NCBI RefSeq assembly: GCF_001642325.1
Contig: NZ_LSFI01000008.1
Span: 1 to 60,381, forward strand
Length of the DNA stretch: 60,381 bases
Direction: 5' to 3'
Source: Thermodesulfatator autotrophicus
Lineage (GTDB): Bacteria > Desulfobacterota > Thermodesulfobacteria > Thermodesulfobacteriales > Thermodesulfatatoraceae
The notes under the pieces were generated by a model that ran no database searches, was not told the DNA's origin, and worked only from the letters and a program-made list of their open reading frames with translations. Position 1 is the stretch's first letter. The number at the start of each line of letters is the position of its first letter. The position numbers and the translations under genes are program-made. Of this stretch, positions 34,474 to 44,282 are shown in pieces.

Positions 34474-35817
34474 ATGGAATGTCAATTTGAAATTCTTGAA
34501 GAAATTATTGATGAAGACTTAGATTTTACCATTGAATCCTTAGGGGAGAGAAAAATTGAAAACCCCCTCAAGAAAGAACCTCTTTGTTATGTTGACGATA
34601 ACGCTAGAGTAGCTTTAAAAATATCTGAAGCCTATCTAAAGAAGTGTCTGGAAGAACAAAAACTTCCGCCCACCGCAGAGCTTGCTGGCCCAAGGCCTCG
34701 TATATACTTTGATCCAGCGAAAACCAGGGCGGCTATAGTGACCTGTGGTGGTTTATGTCCGGGTATAAACGATGTTATTCGCTCTATCGTGCTAACCCTT
34801 TATTTTTCTTACGGTGTAAAACACATTTTCGGAATCAAATATGGCCTCCAGGGTTTTATACCTAAATATGGTCATGATGTAATGTATCTGACCCCAGAGG
34901 TTGTTTCTAACATTCACGAGCTCGGTGGGACAATTTTAGGAACTTCTCGTGGCCATCAACCTATTGACGAAATAGTTGACGCGCTAGAAAGGTTAAATGT
35001 TCAGGTTCTCTTCATGATAGGCGGAGACGGGACATTTCGGGCCGCTACTCTCATTAAAGAAGAAATAAGCCGGCGGCATTTGAAAATTGCCGTAGTAGCT
35101 GTTCCTAAAACCATTGATAACGACATTTTTCTTACCTCAAAGACCTTTGGCTTTGATACCGCCGTAGAAATGGCTTGCCAGGCCATTCGCTGTGCTCATA
35201 CCGAAGCTATAGCCGTACCAAACGGTATAGGGTTAGTAAAAGTGATGGGGCGTTACGCTGGTTTCATTGCAGCAGCAGCCACCCTTGCCAGAAAAGAAGT
35301 AAACTTTTGTCTAATTCCTGAGGCAGACTTTGACATTGAGCCTCCAAACGGGCTGTTTCCAGTACTTGAACGCCGCCTTGAGTCCAGAAAACACGCCGTT
35401 ATTGTGGTGGCCGAAGGTGCTGGCCAAAAATACGTACGTCCTGACCCGCCTGAATACGATGCCTCTGGCAACCTCAAACTGGGTGATATTGGCAAGTTCT
35501 TAAAAGACAAAATCAAGGAGTATTTCACCAAGAAAGGAATAGAAATTTATATCCGCTACATAGACCCAAGCTACATCATAAGAAGTGTGCCGGCCATTGT
35601 AGATGATAGGATTTACTGTGGCTTTTTAGGGCAGTATGCCGTGCATGCCGCTATGGCCGGAAAGACCGGGCTTATGGTGAGCTATCTTAACGACCGCTAC
35701 ATCCATATTCCTTTAACGGCGGCGGTTAAAAAGAGAAAACAGGTGGACTTAAAAAGCCGTTTCTGGCAATCAGTTATTGAATCAACTGGTCAGCCACCGC
35801 TCAAAAATAAGGCTTAA
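34474..35817 (+). CDS. 6-phosphofructokinase (plant-type/group X, probably ATP-dependent)
   Basis: A 447-residue PFK with an N-terminal extension of about 75 residues. TCGGLCPGINDVIRSIV binds substrate, IGGDGTFRAA is the nucleotide motif and VPKTIDNDI the catalytic block. GGDG-T with PKTIDND is the combination of plant and Treponema-type ATP-PFKs; true PPi-PFKs usually have Asp after GGD. VMGRYAGFIAA binds fructose-6-phosphate. It is followed by manC, so both feed hexose-phosphate metabolism. GAGGGGG precedes the ATG. Confidence 0.9.
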   Translation: MECQFEILEEIIDEDLDFTIESLGERKIENPLKKEPLCYVDDNARVALKISEAYLKKCLEEQKLPPTAELAGPRPRIYFDPAKTRAAIVTCGGLCPGINDVIRSIVLTLYFSYGVKHIFGIKYGLQGFIPKYGHDVMYLTPEVVSNIHELGGTILGTSRGHQPIDEIVDALERLNVQVLFMIGGDGTFRAATLIKEEISRRHLKIAVVAVPKTIDNDIFLTSKTFGFDTAVEMACQAIRCAHTEAIAVPNGIGLVKVMGRYAGFIAAAATLARKEVNFCLIPEADFDIEPPNGLFPVLERRLESRKHAVIVVAEGAGQKYVRPDPPEYDASGNLKLGDIGKFLKDKIKEYFTKKGIEIYIRYIDPSYIIRSVPAIVDDRIYCGFLGQYAVHAAMAGKTGLMVSYLNDRYIHIPLTAAVKKRKQVDLKSRFWQSVIESTGQPPLKNKA

Positions 35818-35827
35818 GGGGTCAAAC

Positions 35828-37228
35828 ATGAAGGCTATCGTATTAGCTGGAGGTTCTGGTACAAGGCTTTGGCCGTTATCACGCAAGGATTACCCGAAAC
35901 AATTTTTGAAACTAAACGGAGACAAGTCTCTTTTAAGGCAAACGGTAGATAGACTACTTCATTTTCTTGAGCCTCAAGATATCTTAATTCTGACCTGTGA
36001 AGACTATAAGTTTCATGTGAAGGCGCATCTTAATGATATTTCAGGGTATCAATTGCTATGTGAACCCCTGGCCAGAAACACCGGGCCTGCCATTGCTTAT
36101 GGTTTTAAATACGCTTTAGAACACTGGGGAATTAGCCCTGATGAACCTGTTCTTATTTGTCCTTCTGACCACTTAATAGAGCCTAAGAACGTTTTTGCCC
36201 AAACCGTTGAAAAGGCTACCAAAGTTGCTCAGGATGGCTTTTTAGTAACTTTTGGTATTACTCCTACCCGCCCAGAAACAGGTTATGGATATATAAAACA
36301 GGGCAAAGTTTTAGAAGAAAGCCCGGTCTTTTCCGCTTACGAAGTGGCCAGGTTTACCGAGAAACCAGATTTAAATACCGCTAAAAAATATCTTGAAGAA
36401 GGGGGCTATTACTGGAACGCCGGTATTTTTCTTTTTACCCCGGAAGTTTTTTCAAAAGAGCTTGCCTCTTGTGCTCCCGATATTTTTGCCCTTTATGAGC
36501 AGGACTTTTCTTCTTTGACGGCCAATTTTGCTGATATGCCTGACATTTCTATAGATTATGCCTTAATGGAAAAGTCGTCGCGGGTAGCGGTGGTTCCCCT
36601 TTCTCTTTATTGGAACGATATTGGCTCCTGGGATGCCCTTTTTGATGTCCTAAATAAAGACTCTTCTGGCAACGCTAAAACTGGGCGAGTTATTACTATT
36701 GATACGGAAAACAGCATGATTCTTGGGCAAAAACGTCTCATAGCTACCATCGGCCTTGAGGACCACCTGGTAGTAGAAACTCCAGATGCTATTTTAATTG
36801 TCAAGAAAGGGGAAGCACAAAAGGTAAGCAACCTGGTAAAACAGCTTAAAAGCGAAGGTTATCCTGAGGCTTTAGAACATGTAACCACTTATCGCCCTTG
36901 GGGTAGTTATACTGTGCTAGAAGAAGGCCCGCGCTACAAAATAAAGCGCATTGTGGTAAACCCAGGTGAACGCTTAAGTCTCCAGATGCACTATCATCGT
37001 TCAGAACACTGGGTTGTGGTGAGAGGAACAGCCAGGGTTCAGATAGACGATGAGGAATATTTTTTGCATGAAAATGAATCGGTCTTTGTGCCCAAATCTA
37101 CTAAACACCGTCTGGAAAATCCTGGCAAAATACCGCTAGAAATAATAGAAGTACAAAATGGTGAATATCTCGGCGAAGACGATATCGTCCGGTTTGACGA
37201 TGTTTACGGCCGTTCCCCAAATCAATAG
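35828..37228 (+). CDS. manC: Mannose-1-phosphate guanylyltransferase / mannose-6-phosphate isomerase
   Basis: A bifunctional 466-residue enzyme making GDP-mannose. The N-terminal nucleotidyltransferase has LAGGSGTRLWPLSRKDYPKQ, and the C-terminal cupin isomerase (about 350-466) has RPWGSYTVLEEG and LQMHYHRSEHWVVV. The ATG at 35828 is preferred over 35777 because the latter overlaps the PFK gene and lacks a ribosome site. No other glycan gene is adjacent. Confidence 0.94.
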   Translation: MKAIVLAGGSGTRLWPLSRKDYPKQFLKLNGDKSLLRQTVDRLLHFLEPQDILILTCEDYKFHVKAHLNDISGYQLLCEPLARNTGPAIAYGFKYALEHWGISPDEPVLICPSDHLIEPKNVFAQTVEKATKVAQDGFLVTFGITPTRPETGYGYIKQGKVLEESPVFSAYEVARFTEKPDLNTAKKYLEEGGYYWNAGIFLFTPEVFSKELASCAPDIFALYEQDFSSLTANFADMPDISIDYALMEKSSRVAVVPLSLYWNDIGSWDALFDVLNKDSSGNAKTGRVITIDTENSMILGQKRLIATIGLEDHLVVETPDAILIVKKGEAQKVSNLVKQLKSEGYPEALEHVTTYRPWGSYTVLEEGPRYKIKRIVVNPGERLSLQMHYHRSEHWVVVRGTARVQIDDEEYFLHENESVFVPKSTKHRLENPGKIPLEIIEVQNGEYLGEDDIVRFDDVYGRSPNQ

Positions 37229-37320
37229 AGGAAACCTTTGCCTATACTCAGGCTGTTTTGCTTGGGCCTTGTGAAGCAATCTTTTTTCAAAATTAGTTCT
37301 AGAACTTTTGAGTCATTAAG

Positions 37321-37651
37321 AGAGAGCTTTGCAAAAATACATAGATAGGTTGAGACCGCCACGGCGATGATGTCGCCTAGCGACAGGGATTGCTTCGCCA
37401 CTTCGTGGCTCGCAATGACGGGGTAGGAAAAAGGCTTGCAATGACGAACCCTCCTTGCACTGCGAGGAGCACTCCAACTACTTGTCACTGCGAGGAGGCC
37501 TAAAGGCCGACGAAGCAGTCTCTTAGATTACTGGATTGAGATTGCTTCTCGCTCCGCTCGCAATGACTTGGCTGTATTGTCACTGCGGGGAGATCCCTCG
37601 CTTCGCTCGGGACAGGCGAAGCCGTCACAAAAATATTTTGCAAAGATTTCA
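37321..37651 (+). repeat. Dispersed terminal-inverted-repeat element, 331 bp
   Basis: The left end AGAGAGCTTTGCAAAA (15/16) and right end TTTTGCAAAGATTTCA (13/16) frame the usual subunits, including TTCGCCACTTCGTGGCTCGC and GATCCCTCGCTTCGCTCGGG. It also carries the GAGACCGCCACGGCGAT variant seen in the copy at 25.5 kb. The right end stops 11 bp short of the radical SAM gene stop codon. The rest of the gap (37229-37320) shows nothing identifiable. Confidence 0.8.
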
Positions 37652-37662
37652 AGTAAATAATC

Positions 37663-38790
37663 TTACAAAATGCATCTGGCCAAGCCAGCGCTATATAAGC
37701 ACTCGCTACAGGAAGGTTGATTACCATAACAGTCCATACCTTCCTCTAAGAACCAGCAGCCATCTACCAGCTGACAATCGCCACACCAGGGATAATTACC
37801 GACGATATTTTTCTTTTTAAGGTTGAAAACTTTGGAAAAGCCGGTGTATTCCTGGACTTCTTTTTGTCTAAGATTCACAAAAAGAGGATGTTTATAGGCC
37901 AGTTCTGCACAGGGGGCAATTTGGCCGTCAGCTCTTACGAAAAGTGCTTCTTCAAAAGGACAAAATCTCTTCTTTTCGTCAGCAAATACTTGTGGAAGTT
38001 CAACTGATATATTGAACTTGTCTCCCAGTTCTCTCGCTTTTTCCAGTAAATTTTTGGCCTTTTTGGCCCTGGCGATTTTCGCCCATCCTTTGACCAGGGC
38101 CTCAAGATTTAGGTGATATCCATCCAGGTGGTCAAGTATCTCTTGGTAAATCTTTTTAGCCTGAGGAGAAAGAGAGGTTATCCCTTGAAAGAGTTCCTTT
38201 GCTTCTTGAAATGTTTTTAAGAATTTCTGGCAGACATCTACGGTCTTTTCACTTAGTTCCAGATAGAGAGTCGCTTCAGCCATAAAAGAATCATACGGGA
38301 CCAAATTGCTGGCAGATACATCTATCCCCCTTTCACCAGCCCAAGTTACCAGGGATAAAAAATCATTAACATTTTCTGTAGATAAAACAGTTGATAGCTT
38401 TACTGGGACGGTTTCTGCCAGTTTTTCTATGGTGTTTAATATTTCCTGAAAAACCAGGCCTCTGAATTTGCTTTTGCTTATGCTATCCACTGAAAAACCT
38501 AAAGAATCAACTTTTTGGGCAACGGTTTTTATCTTTGAGGTCAAAGTGCCGTTGGTAAGTAAAAATACTTTTCCTTTAGCTTTGGTCATATCAAGTAAGT
38601 CTTCTATCTGGGGATGCAGCAAAGGTTCACCAAAACCGTACAATACAAACTCTTGAACCGGATATTGCTCAAGTATTTTTTCAAAATTTTTAGGGCTTAA
38701 ATGCTCAGGGATTATTTCCTGATATTTTTTGAGACAATAAGTACAGTTAAGATTACAAAGGCTGGTTACTTCTATCTGTATTTTTTTCAT
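37663..38790 (-). CDS. Radical SAM protein with cysteine-rich SPASM-like C-terminus
   Basis: A 375-residue enzyme. The radical SAM motif is CNLNCTYC (about 11-18), followed by LYGFGEPLLHPQIEDLLDM and LLTNGTL. The C-terminal third has at least eight cysteines: FCPFEEALFVRADGQIAPCA, WCGDCQLVDGCWF, then MDCYGNQPSCSECLYSAG and LARC. Such ends bind extra 4Fe-4S clusters, as in enzymes that modify peptides or cofactors; similar ends occur beside tungsten aldehyde oxidoreductases (recall, low certainty). No substrate peptide or partner is adjacent. The specific function is unknown. Confidence 0.8.
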   Translation of the reverse strand: MKKIQIEVTSLCNLNCTYCLKKYQEIIPEHLSPKNFEKILEQYPVQEFVLYGFGEPLLHPQIEDLLDMTKAKGKVFLLTNGTLTSKIKTVAQKVDSLGFSVDSISKSKFRGLVFQEILNTIEKLAETVPVKLSTVLSTENVNDFLSLVTWAGERGIDVSASNLVPYDSFMAEATLYLELSEKTVDVCQKFLKTFQEAKELFQGITSLSPQAKKIYQEILDHLDGYHLNLEALVKGWAKIARAKKAKNLLEKARELGDKFNISVELPQVFADEKKRFCPFEEALFVRADGQIAPCAELAYKHPLFVNLRQKEVQEYTGFSKVFNLKKKNIVGNYPWCGDCQLVDGCWFLEEGMDCYGNQPSCSECLYSAGLARCIL

Positions 38791-38902
38791 AATGCTTAAC
38801 TATTCCTGCAAATTTTTCAGGGTCACAAAACTAAATTAAAGCTTAATTCTTAAAACAGGGTTATTATAATGGTTTAAAGCTTAAAAAAACAGGAGGCCTG
38901 AG

Positions 38903-40219
38903 GTGGACCAGATAAAAGATATTCTTTTTGCCTGGCAGAAAAGGAAAGGCCTTGAAGCTCTTGAAATATATGCTTACGAAGAACGCGGCCTGAAAATAGA
39001 AAAGAAAGACTGCCGTCTTGAAAATTTTCAACCTTACGAAGAACGTGGCCTAGCTGTAAGAGTTTTGCAGGACGGTGCGCTTGGCTTTGCCTTTACAACC
39101 TCTTTTTCTCCAGAAGATATTCTTGGCACAGCGCTTAAGGCCTACGAAATGGCTTCTGCTATGCCCAAAGATGACTATACCTTTCCCGTCCCTGAGGATT
39201 ACCCCATTTTACCGCCGGTAAAAGAGTCTTTGATTTCTCCTGAAGAAGGGCTTGATATCCTTCAGCACATGGAAGAAAAAGCTTTTTCCTGTGATTCTCG
39301 CATAAAAAGGATTCAGGAGGTGGGCCTTAGCCATCGTCAAGGGAAAATTTATTTAGCTAACACCAACGGCCTTGAAGCCAGCTGGGATTACGGAGCTTTT
39401 TCCCTGGTAGCCGTGGTTATTGCCATGGCCGGCGATGAAGCCCAGATGGGCTGGGAATGGCAACTTTTCCCTCTACGAGAAAGAATAAGCCCAGAAGAGG
39501 TCGTCAGAAAAGCGGTTTATCGGGCTGTTAATAGACTTGGCGCCAAACCTCTTGCCTCTCAAAAAATTCCGGTTCTTTTGCCTCCTCACGTGGCGGTTGA
39601 TTTTTTAGAACTACTTTCAGAATCATTTTTGGGCGAAAATTTGGTCAAAGGTAAATCAATTTTAAAGGATAAGATGGGCCAAAAGGTATTTCCTTCTTTT
39701 ATAAACATAGTTGACAATGGCGTTCTGGTTGATGTCATTGGCACAAGGCCTTTTGATGACGAAGGTATAGCCCAAAGAGAAACCATTTTGGTAAAGGAAG
39801 GCCGAATAGAAAACTTCCTTTTTGATTCCTACTGGGGAAAAAAGGCCGGCTACTCTTCCACTGGTAATGCTAGAAGAGGTAGCTTTAAAAATCAACCTTC
39901 AGTAGGGCTTACCAATTTCTACCTTCAGCCAGGAGAAAAAACTCCCGAACAGCTTACGAACAAGTTGCCCCAATTCTTTGAGGTTTTGGAAGTTTTAGGT
40001 ATGCACACCGCTGATTCTATCTCAGGAGAATTTTCTTTGGGTGTATCAGGTCTCCTTCACCATAAGGGAGAAACAATTCCTGTAAGCGGGATGGCAATAT
40101 CAGGTGATATTTTTTCTCTTTTTGAAAAGATTGAAGCCCTGGGAAATGATTTGACTTTTTATGGCAATATTGGGAGCCCCAGTATTCTTACCGCAGAGCT
40201 TGACCTGGCCGGCAGCTAA
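38903..40219 (+). CDS. TldE/PmbA-family metallopeptidase-like protein
   Basis: A 438-residue protein of the PmbA/TldD superfamily, starting at GTG with AGGAGG ahead. GLAVRVLQDGALGFAFT, LLPPHVAVDFLELLSESF and GTRPFDDEGIAQRETILV are family motifs. The HExxxH metal motif of TldD is absent, as expected for the TldE-type partner. In other bacteria TldD-TldE processes small peptides. A tldD gene is not in the window. Confidence 0.88.
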   Translation: MDQIKDILFAWQKRKGLEALEIYAYEERGLKIEKKDCRLENFQPYEERGLAVRVLQDGALGFAFTTSFSPEDILGTALKAYEMASAMPKDDYTFPVPEDYPILPPVKESLISPEEGLDILQHMEEKAFSCDSRIKRIQEVGLSHRQGKIYLANTNGLEASWDYGAFSLVAVVIAMAGDEAQMGWEWQLFPLRERISPEEVVRKAVYRAVNRLGAKPLASQKIPVLLPPHVAVDFLELLSESFLGENLVKGKSILKDKMGQKVFPSFINIVDNGVLVDVIGTRPFDDEGIAQRETILVKEGRIENFLFDSYWGKKAGYSSTGNARRGSFKNQPSVGLTNFYLQPGEKTPEQLTNKLPQFFEVLEVLGMHTADSISGEFSLGVSGLLHHKGETIPVSGMAISGDIFSLFEKIEALGNDLTFYGNIGSPSILTAELDLAGS

Positions 40220-40368
40220 TATTCGCTAAATAAAAACTGCCGATAAAGTGCAATTTTAAGAGAAAATCTGAATAGGAATTGGTATTTAAAAAAAATTTTT
40301 TCTTTTCTAAGATGATAAAATCTCCAAGCCTGTGATATAGCATTGAAAAGTTCAATAAGGAGGGGCCG

Positions 40369-40776
40369 ATGAAAGACTTAACCCAGATAAAAGTTAACGA
40401 AGTTATGAGCCGAACCCTAATAACCGTGGACATTGATACCACTTTTGAAGAGATAATTAAGACCTTTAACGAAAGCAAAGTACATGCCCTTATTGTGATA
40501 GGACCTGGCGGAGAATTTATGGGGGTGTTGAGCCATTCTGATGTTATTAAGGGTTTAAAAGAATATGGCCCCAAAATTTTTGACCTAGTCGCAGAAGACT
40601 TAATGTATCCCAAGCCTTATAGTATTGATCCTAATGCTAACCTTAAAGAAGCAGCAGCCATAATGATAAAAAATAAAGTTCATCGTTTACTAGTTATTTC
40701 TTCTCATTCTGGCAAATATATTCCGGTGGGAGTTCTTTCAGCCACAGATATAATAAGAGTGATTGCCGGGAGTTGA
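40369..40776 (+). CDS. CBS-pair protein
   Basis: A 135-residue stand-alone CBS pair: IKVNEVMSRTLITVD with HALIVIGPGGEFMGVLSHSD, then AEDLMYPKPYSIDPN with VHRLLVIS and VGVLSATDI. Such proteins sense adenine nucleotides. AAGGAGG is well placed. A short hairpin (TTGAA-AAG-TTCAA, 40343-40355) sits right before the ribosome site. Confidence 0.85.
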   Translation: MKDLTQIKVNEVMSRTLITVDIDTTFEEIIKTFNESKVHALIVIGPGGEFMGVLSHSDVIKGLKEYGPKIFDLVAEDLMYPKPYSIDPNANLKEAAAIMIKNKVHRLLVISSHSGKYIPVGVLSATDIIRVIAGS

Positions 40777-40836
40777 CTTCTTTAAAAACCTGCGCTAAGC
40801 CTCGCCCAGGAAAATTATACTACCAGGAGGAATATT

Positions 40837-41262
40837 ATGCCTGTAGAAAGGACTTTGAGTCTAATTAAACCCGACGGAGTAGCACGTAATCTTATTGGCG
40901 AAGTATTGAGTTTTTTTGAAAAGGGTGGTCTTAAAGTGGTGGCCATGAAGATGCTTCACCTAACAAAGGCCCAGGCTGAAGAGTTTTACATTGTTCATAA
41001 GGAGAGACCTTTTTACGAAGAACTTACCGAATACATGGCTTCTGGCCCTATCGTGGCCCTTGTTCTTGAGGGGGAAAACGCCATTGCCAGGTGCCGTGAA
41101 ATCATGGGTGCCACAGACCCAGCTGAAGCTGCTGAAGGCACTATTCGCAAGACCTTTGCTTTAAGTAAAGGGGAAAACACGGTTCACGGTTCAGACAGTC
41201 CGGAATCAGCCGCCAGGGAAATAGCCTTTTTCTTCAGTGAACTTGAGATTTGCTCTCACTAA
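40837..41262 (+). CDS. ndk: Nucleoside diphosphate kinase
   Basis: A 141-residue enzyme balancing NTP pools. [34 protein letters not shown], the [15 protein letters not shown] block and the active-site His in [12 protein letters not shown] are present. Its TAA overlaps the thiL ATG (TAATG). Confidence 0.97.
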   Translation: MPVERTLSLIKPDGVARNLIGEVLSFFEKGGLKVVAMKMLHLTKAQAEEFYIVHKERPFYEELTEYMASGPIVALVLEGENAIARCREIMGATDPAEAAEGTIRKTFALSKGENTVHGSDSPESAAREIAFFFSELEICSH

Positions 41263-42239
41263 TGACCGAAGAAGAAATCCTCTATTTTTTACAAAAAAAC
41301 TATCCCGCAACGCGAAAAGAAGTCATCTCCGGCATAGGAGATGACTGTGCGGTTATCTCAAGGGGCTCCCTTTGGGAGCTCCTTACCACCGATACCATGG
41401 TAGAAGGTATCCACTTTGATTTTTCCTACTTTGACCCGTATTTTGTGGGAAGGAAACTTGCTGCTGTTAATCTTAGTGACATAGCGGCTATGGGAGGGGC
41501 CCCCTCTTATGCCCTTTTTAACTTGAGCTTGCCAGAAATTTCTGAAGAAGAACTCAAAGGCCTTTTAAACGGGCTTACCTCAAAGCTTGAGGCCTACGGG
41601 GCCGACCTAATTGGAGGAGACGTAACTCGCAATCCAGAACGCTGGCACCTAACTTTGACGCTGGTGGGAGAAGCACCTGCGGGAGTGGCTATTTTTCGCC
41701 AGGGGGCGAAAGCCGGAGACTTAATCTTTGTTTCGCGTCCTTTGGGGGCTTCAGCTGCGGCTCTTGAACTCTGGCAAAAGGGCCTTGAGCCCCCAGAGCC
41801 TATTAAATTGGCCCACCTTGATCCTGAACCAGAAATAGAACTCGGAAAGCTTTTGGCCCAAGAAAACCTTGCTTCAGCCATGATGGATATTTCAGATGGC
41901 CTGCTTCTTGACCTTGCAAGACTTTGCAGGGCAAACAACCTGGGAGCAGAAATTGAAGCCGAAAAAGTTCCGTTTTCTTTAGTCCTAAAGGACTTACCTT
42001 TGAAACAGGACCCTTTATTTTACGCCCTTTCCGGCGGAGAAGACTTTGCTTTGCTCTTCACCGTGCCTCACGACAGGGAAAAGTTCCTTCATTTGGCGCT
42101 TAAAGGACGCCAGGTGTTTAAAATTGGCCGCTTTATAGCAAAAGAAGGATTGTATTTGATAAAAGGCGGCCAAAAAAACAACGTTTCTCCTCAGGGCTTT
42201 GACCACTTCGCTAAGCGCGAGAGTTTCATTTCCACTTAA
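41262..42239 (+). CDS. thiL: Thiamine-monophosphate kinase
   Basis: A 325-residue AIRS-fold kinase making thiamine diphosphate. GIGDDCAVI, LTTDTMVEGIHFDF, VNLSDIAAMGGAPSYALF and SGGEDFALLFT are ThiL motifs. The ATG at 41262 overlaps the ndk stop and is preferred over an in-frame TTG at 41250. Confidence 0.95.
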   Translation: MTEEEILYFLQKNYPATRKEVISGIGDDCAVISRGSLWELLTTDTMVEGIHFDFSYFDPYFVGRKLAAVNLSDIAAMGGAPSYALFNLSLPEISEEELKGLLNGLTSKLEAYGADLIGGDVTRNPERWHLTLTLVGEAPAGVAIFRQGAKAGDLIFVSRPLGASAAALELWQKGLEPPEPIKLAHLDPEPEIELGKLLAQENLASAMMDISDGLLLDLARLCRANNLGAEIEAEKVPFSLVLKDLPLKQDPLFYALSGGEDFALLFTVPHDREKFLHLALKGRQVFKIGRFIAKEGLYLIKGGQKNNVSPQGFDHFAKRESFIST

Positions 42240-42272
42240 ACGAAAAGGTTCAAAAATAATTTGTCTGTTACT

Positions 42273-42309
42273 CTTTAGGCCTTGACACCTAAAGTCTCGT
42301 GCCTATGGT
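42273..42309 (+). promoter_or_regulatory. Promoter with operator-like inverted repeat ahead of the DUF505/RAMP-like operon
   Basis: A 7-bp perfect inverted repeat, CTTTAGG (42273-42279) and CCTAAAG (42288-42294), closely encloses TTGACA (42282-42287). A -10-like TATGGT follows at 42304 after 16 bp. A dimeric regulator bound here would block the -35 box. Confidence 0.5.
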
Positions 42310-42344
42310 TCAATTGTTTGAAAATTCTAACGAGGAGGCGAAAA

Positions 42345-44282
42345 ATGCTTATCAAGAAAGGACATGCCGAGGCGCTCTTGAAATTGCTCTCCTTTGAAGA
42401 GGAAACCCAGTCTAAAGGCATGGAAATTTTAGAAGCCGACGAAGACCTTTACCTTGAACTGGAAATGCAGGCCCTGGTGCGCCAGTCTGCCCCTTTAAAA
42501 AGGGAACTTACCTACCTTGGTAAGGAACTGGCCCTTGTTCTTCACGACTTAATTAACCGCGAAAAACTTTCCTCTCCTGAAAAGTGGCCTGAAGGCTGGC
42601 GCTGGCTTGGCACAGAGATTGTGGCCATGCTTGAGGCGGCAGGTTTAGCCGGCCAGCTTGGGCCCCTGGCTATAGAGCCTTTACAGCAAAGAGGCTTGGC
42701 TGCTCCTATAAAAGACAAAGAAACCGGCAAAGAATACATAGGTTTAAGTGAGGCTGGAAAAAGAGTTTTTGAAATTTATCAGGCCCTTGAGCCAGAGCTT
42801 GAAATTTCCTCAGAGCTTGCCCAGGAAATTCGCAAGCTCCCAGCTGGCCCGGCCAGGGCTTCGCTCCTGACCACTGACACCCATACTAAGCATCTTCTTG
42901 AAGCCATGAGGCTTATTGCCTATAGTGTCCCTGCCTCAGATATTTATGCCTTTACCGCCCTGGGACAGGCCGTTAAAAAGGCCCTCACTTACGGTGGATT
43001 TGGTGAAGGAGATGTGCTCACCAGTGATATACTATGGGCTCTGGCAGATGTAGCTGACGAAAAAGAAGTGCCTGAAGCCACTCTCGCTATCCTCCAGAGC
43101 CTTGGCTACATAGACCAGAACAAAGAACTTTTGCCAGCAGGCTACTGGGCTTTAGAAGTGTTGCGTTTGTGGAAACGGGAAGTCACTCCTGATGCCTGGA
43201 CTATAGCTATTGAAGAAGAAGAAATAGAAATTCTCCAGGCCATAGAACATCTATGGCAAAAGGCTCAAAACAACCCTGAAGAAGTACCCACCTTCAAAAA
43301 CCTGCGGGCTGAGATGATTGACCGCAAAATAAAGCAATACAAAGAGATTCTGGCTCGTTATGGTCGAAAGATTGAAGAGATGCCTGAGAAGTATCAGCAA
43401 ATTGCCAGCCAGTTTATGGAAGCTAAAGACCTGGCTCGCTGGTATGACGATAACTTTTCCCTGCGCCTAAGCCTTTATAGCCTTGAGTCTTTCAACTTGA
43501 TCCATACCACCGAAGACCTGAAAGGAAGAGAGGTCTTTGAGCTTACAGATTTTGGCCGTAAAGTCTTAAAAGACCAGGAAGTTAAAGTGCGCGAGATTTC
43601 TTCAACGGCGGTTAAGGCAGTAACCATTACTCACCGTTCCTTTTCGGCTCCCAATGTAGAGTGGGTGGACGAAGCCTTAGAGGCAGGCCTTTTAGGGACA
43701 GGCGAGCCAACACGCTCTGGTTATCTTTACGGTGAACTGGCAGAAACTATTTTGAGAACTCCCCATCTCACCCGTTATGAAGCCGAAATTCTGGCTTCTA
43801 TTCCGAGCCGTGGTATTAGTGTGGAAGAACTTTTTGACATGGTGGGCGAAGGCAAAAGGCGACGCTTTAAATGGGCCCTTGAAAAACTTGAGGCCCGTCA
43901 CCTCATAAATGTTATGCCTGACGGAAACATCATTGAAACTGAAGCCGGGGAAATGATTGACCGAGCTGTTTCAGGGGTGCCCAAAAACTTTGGCCATCCT
44001 ATCAACCCCTTGATTTACCGTGTGTTAAAGGCCTTATCTGAAGTGGGAACTCTTTTTGTTAAAGAAAAGCGCATCAGGATTTTGCCTAAAAACATAAAGG
44101 AAGCCATAAAGCGCAGCGGGCTTCCGGCCATCGTGTTTGACGAGGCCTTAAAAGCCGCTCGCCACGCCGGCTATGTGGGCAAAAATACTATTACCGAAGC
44201 GGGCTACTCGATTCTTCAAGCTGTTGATAAGATGAATCCACATGAGGAAGTAAAGGTCTTTTACGCCGGGGAGGAGGCTTAA
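42345..44282 (+). CDS. DUF505-like multi-winged-helix protein
   Basis: A 645-residue soluble, strongly helical protein that I associate with DUF505, known mainly from archaea and a few thermophilic bacteria (recall, not searched). The striking feature is about seven copies of a pattern typical of the end of winged-helix domains, L-T-x-x-G-x-x-x-L or close to it: LTYLGKE (55-61), LSEAGKR (134), FTALGQA (203), LLPAGYW (262), LTDFGRK (400), ETEAGEM (531), ITEAGYS (616). This suggests a tandem nucleic-acid or protein docking array. ATG 42345 has CGAGGAGG upstream and is chosen over 42282. The stop abuts the ATG of the RAMP-like gene. Confidence 0.75.
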   Translation: MLIKKGHAEALLKLLSFEEETQSKGMEILEADEDLYLELEMQALVRQSAPLKRELTYLGKELALVLHDLINREKLSSPEKWPEGWRWLGTEIVAMLEAAGLAGQLGPLAIEPLQQRGLAAPIKDKETGKEYIGLSEAGKRVFEIYQALEPELEISSELAQEIRKLPAGPARASLLTTDTHTKHLLEAMRLIAYSVPASDIYAFTALGQAVKKALTYGGFGEGDVLTSDILWALADVADEKEVPEATLAILQSLGYIDQNKELLPAGYWALEVLRLWKREVTPDAWTIAIEEEEIEILQAIEHLWQKAQNNPEEVPTFKNLRAEMIDRKIKQYKEILARYGRKIEEMPEKYQQIASQFMEAKDLARWYDDNFSLRLSLYSLESFNLIHTTEDLKGREVFELTDFGRKVLKDQEVKVREISSTAVKAVTITHRSFSAPNVEWVDEALEAGLLGTGEPTRSGYLYGELAETILRTPHLTRYEAEILASIPSRGISVEELFDMVGEGKRRRFKWALEKLEARHLINVMPDGNIIETEAGEMIDRAVSGVPKNFGHPINPLIYRVLKALSEVGTLFVKEKRIRILPKNIKEAIKRSGLPAIVFDEALKAARHAGYVGKNTITEAGYSILQAVDKMNPHEEVKVFYAGEEA

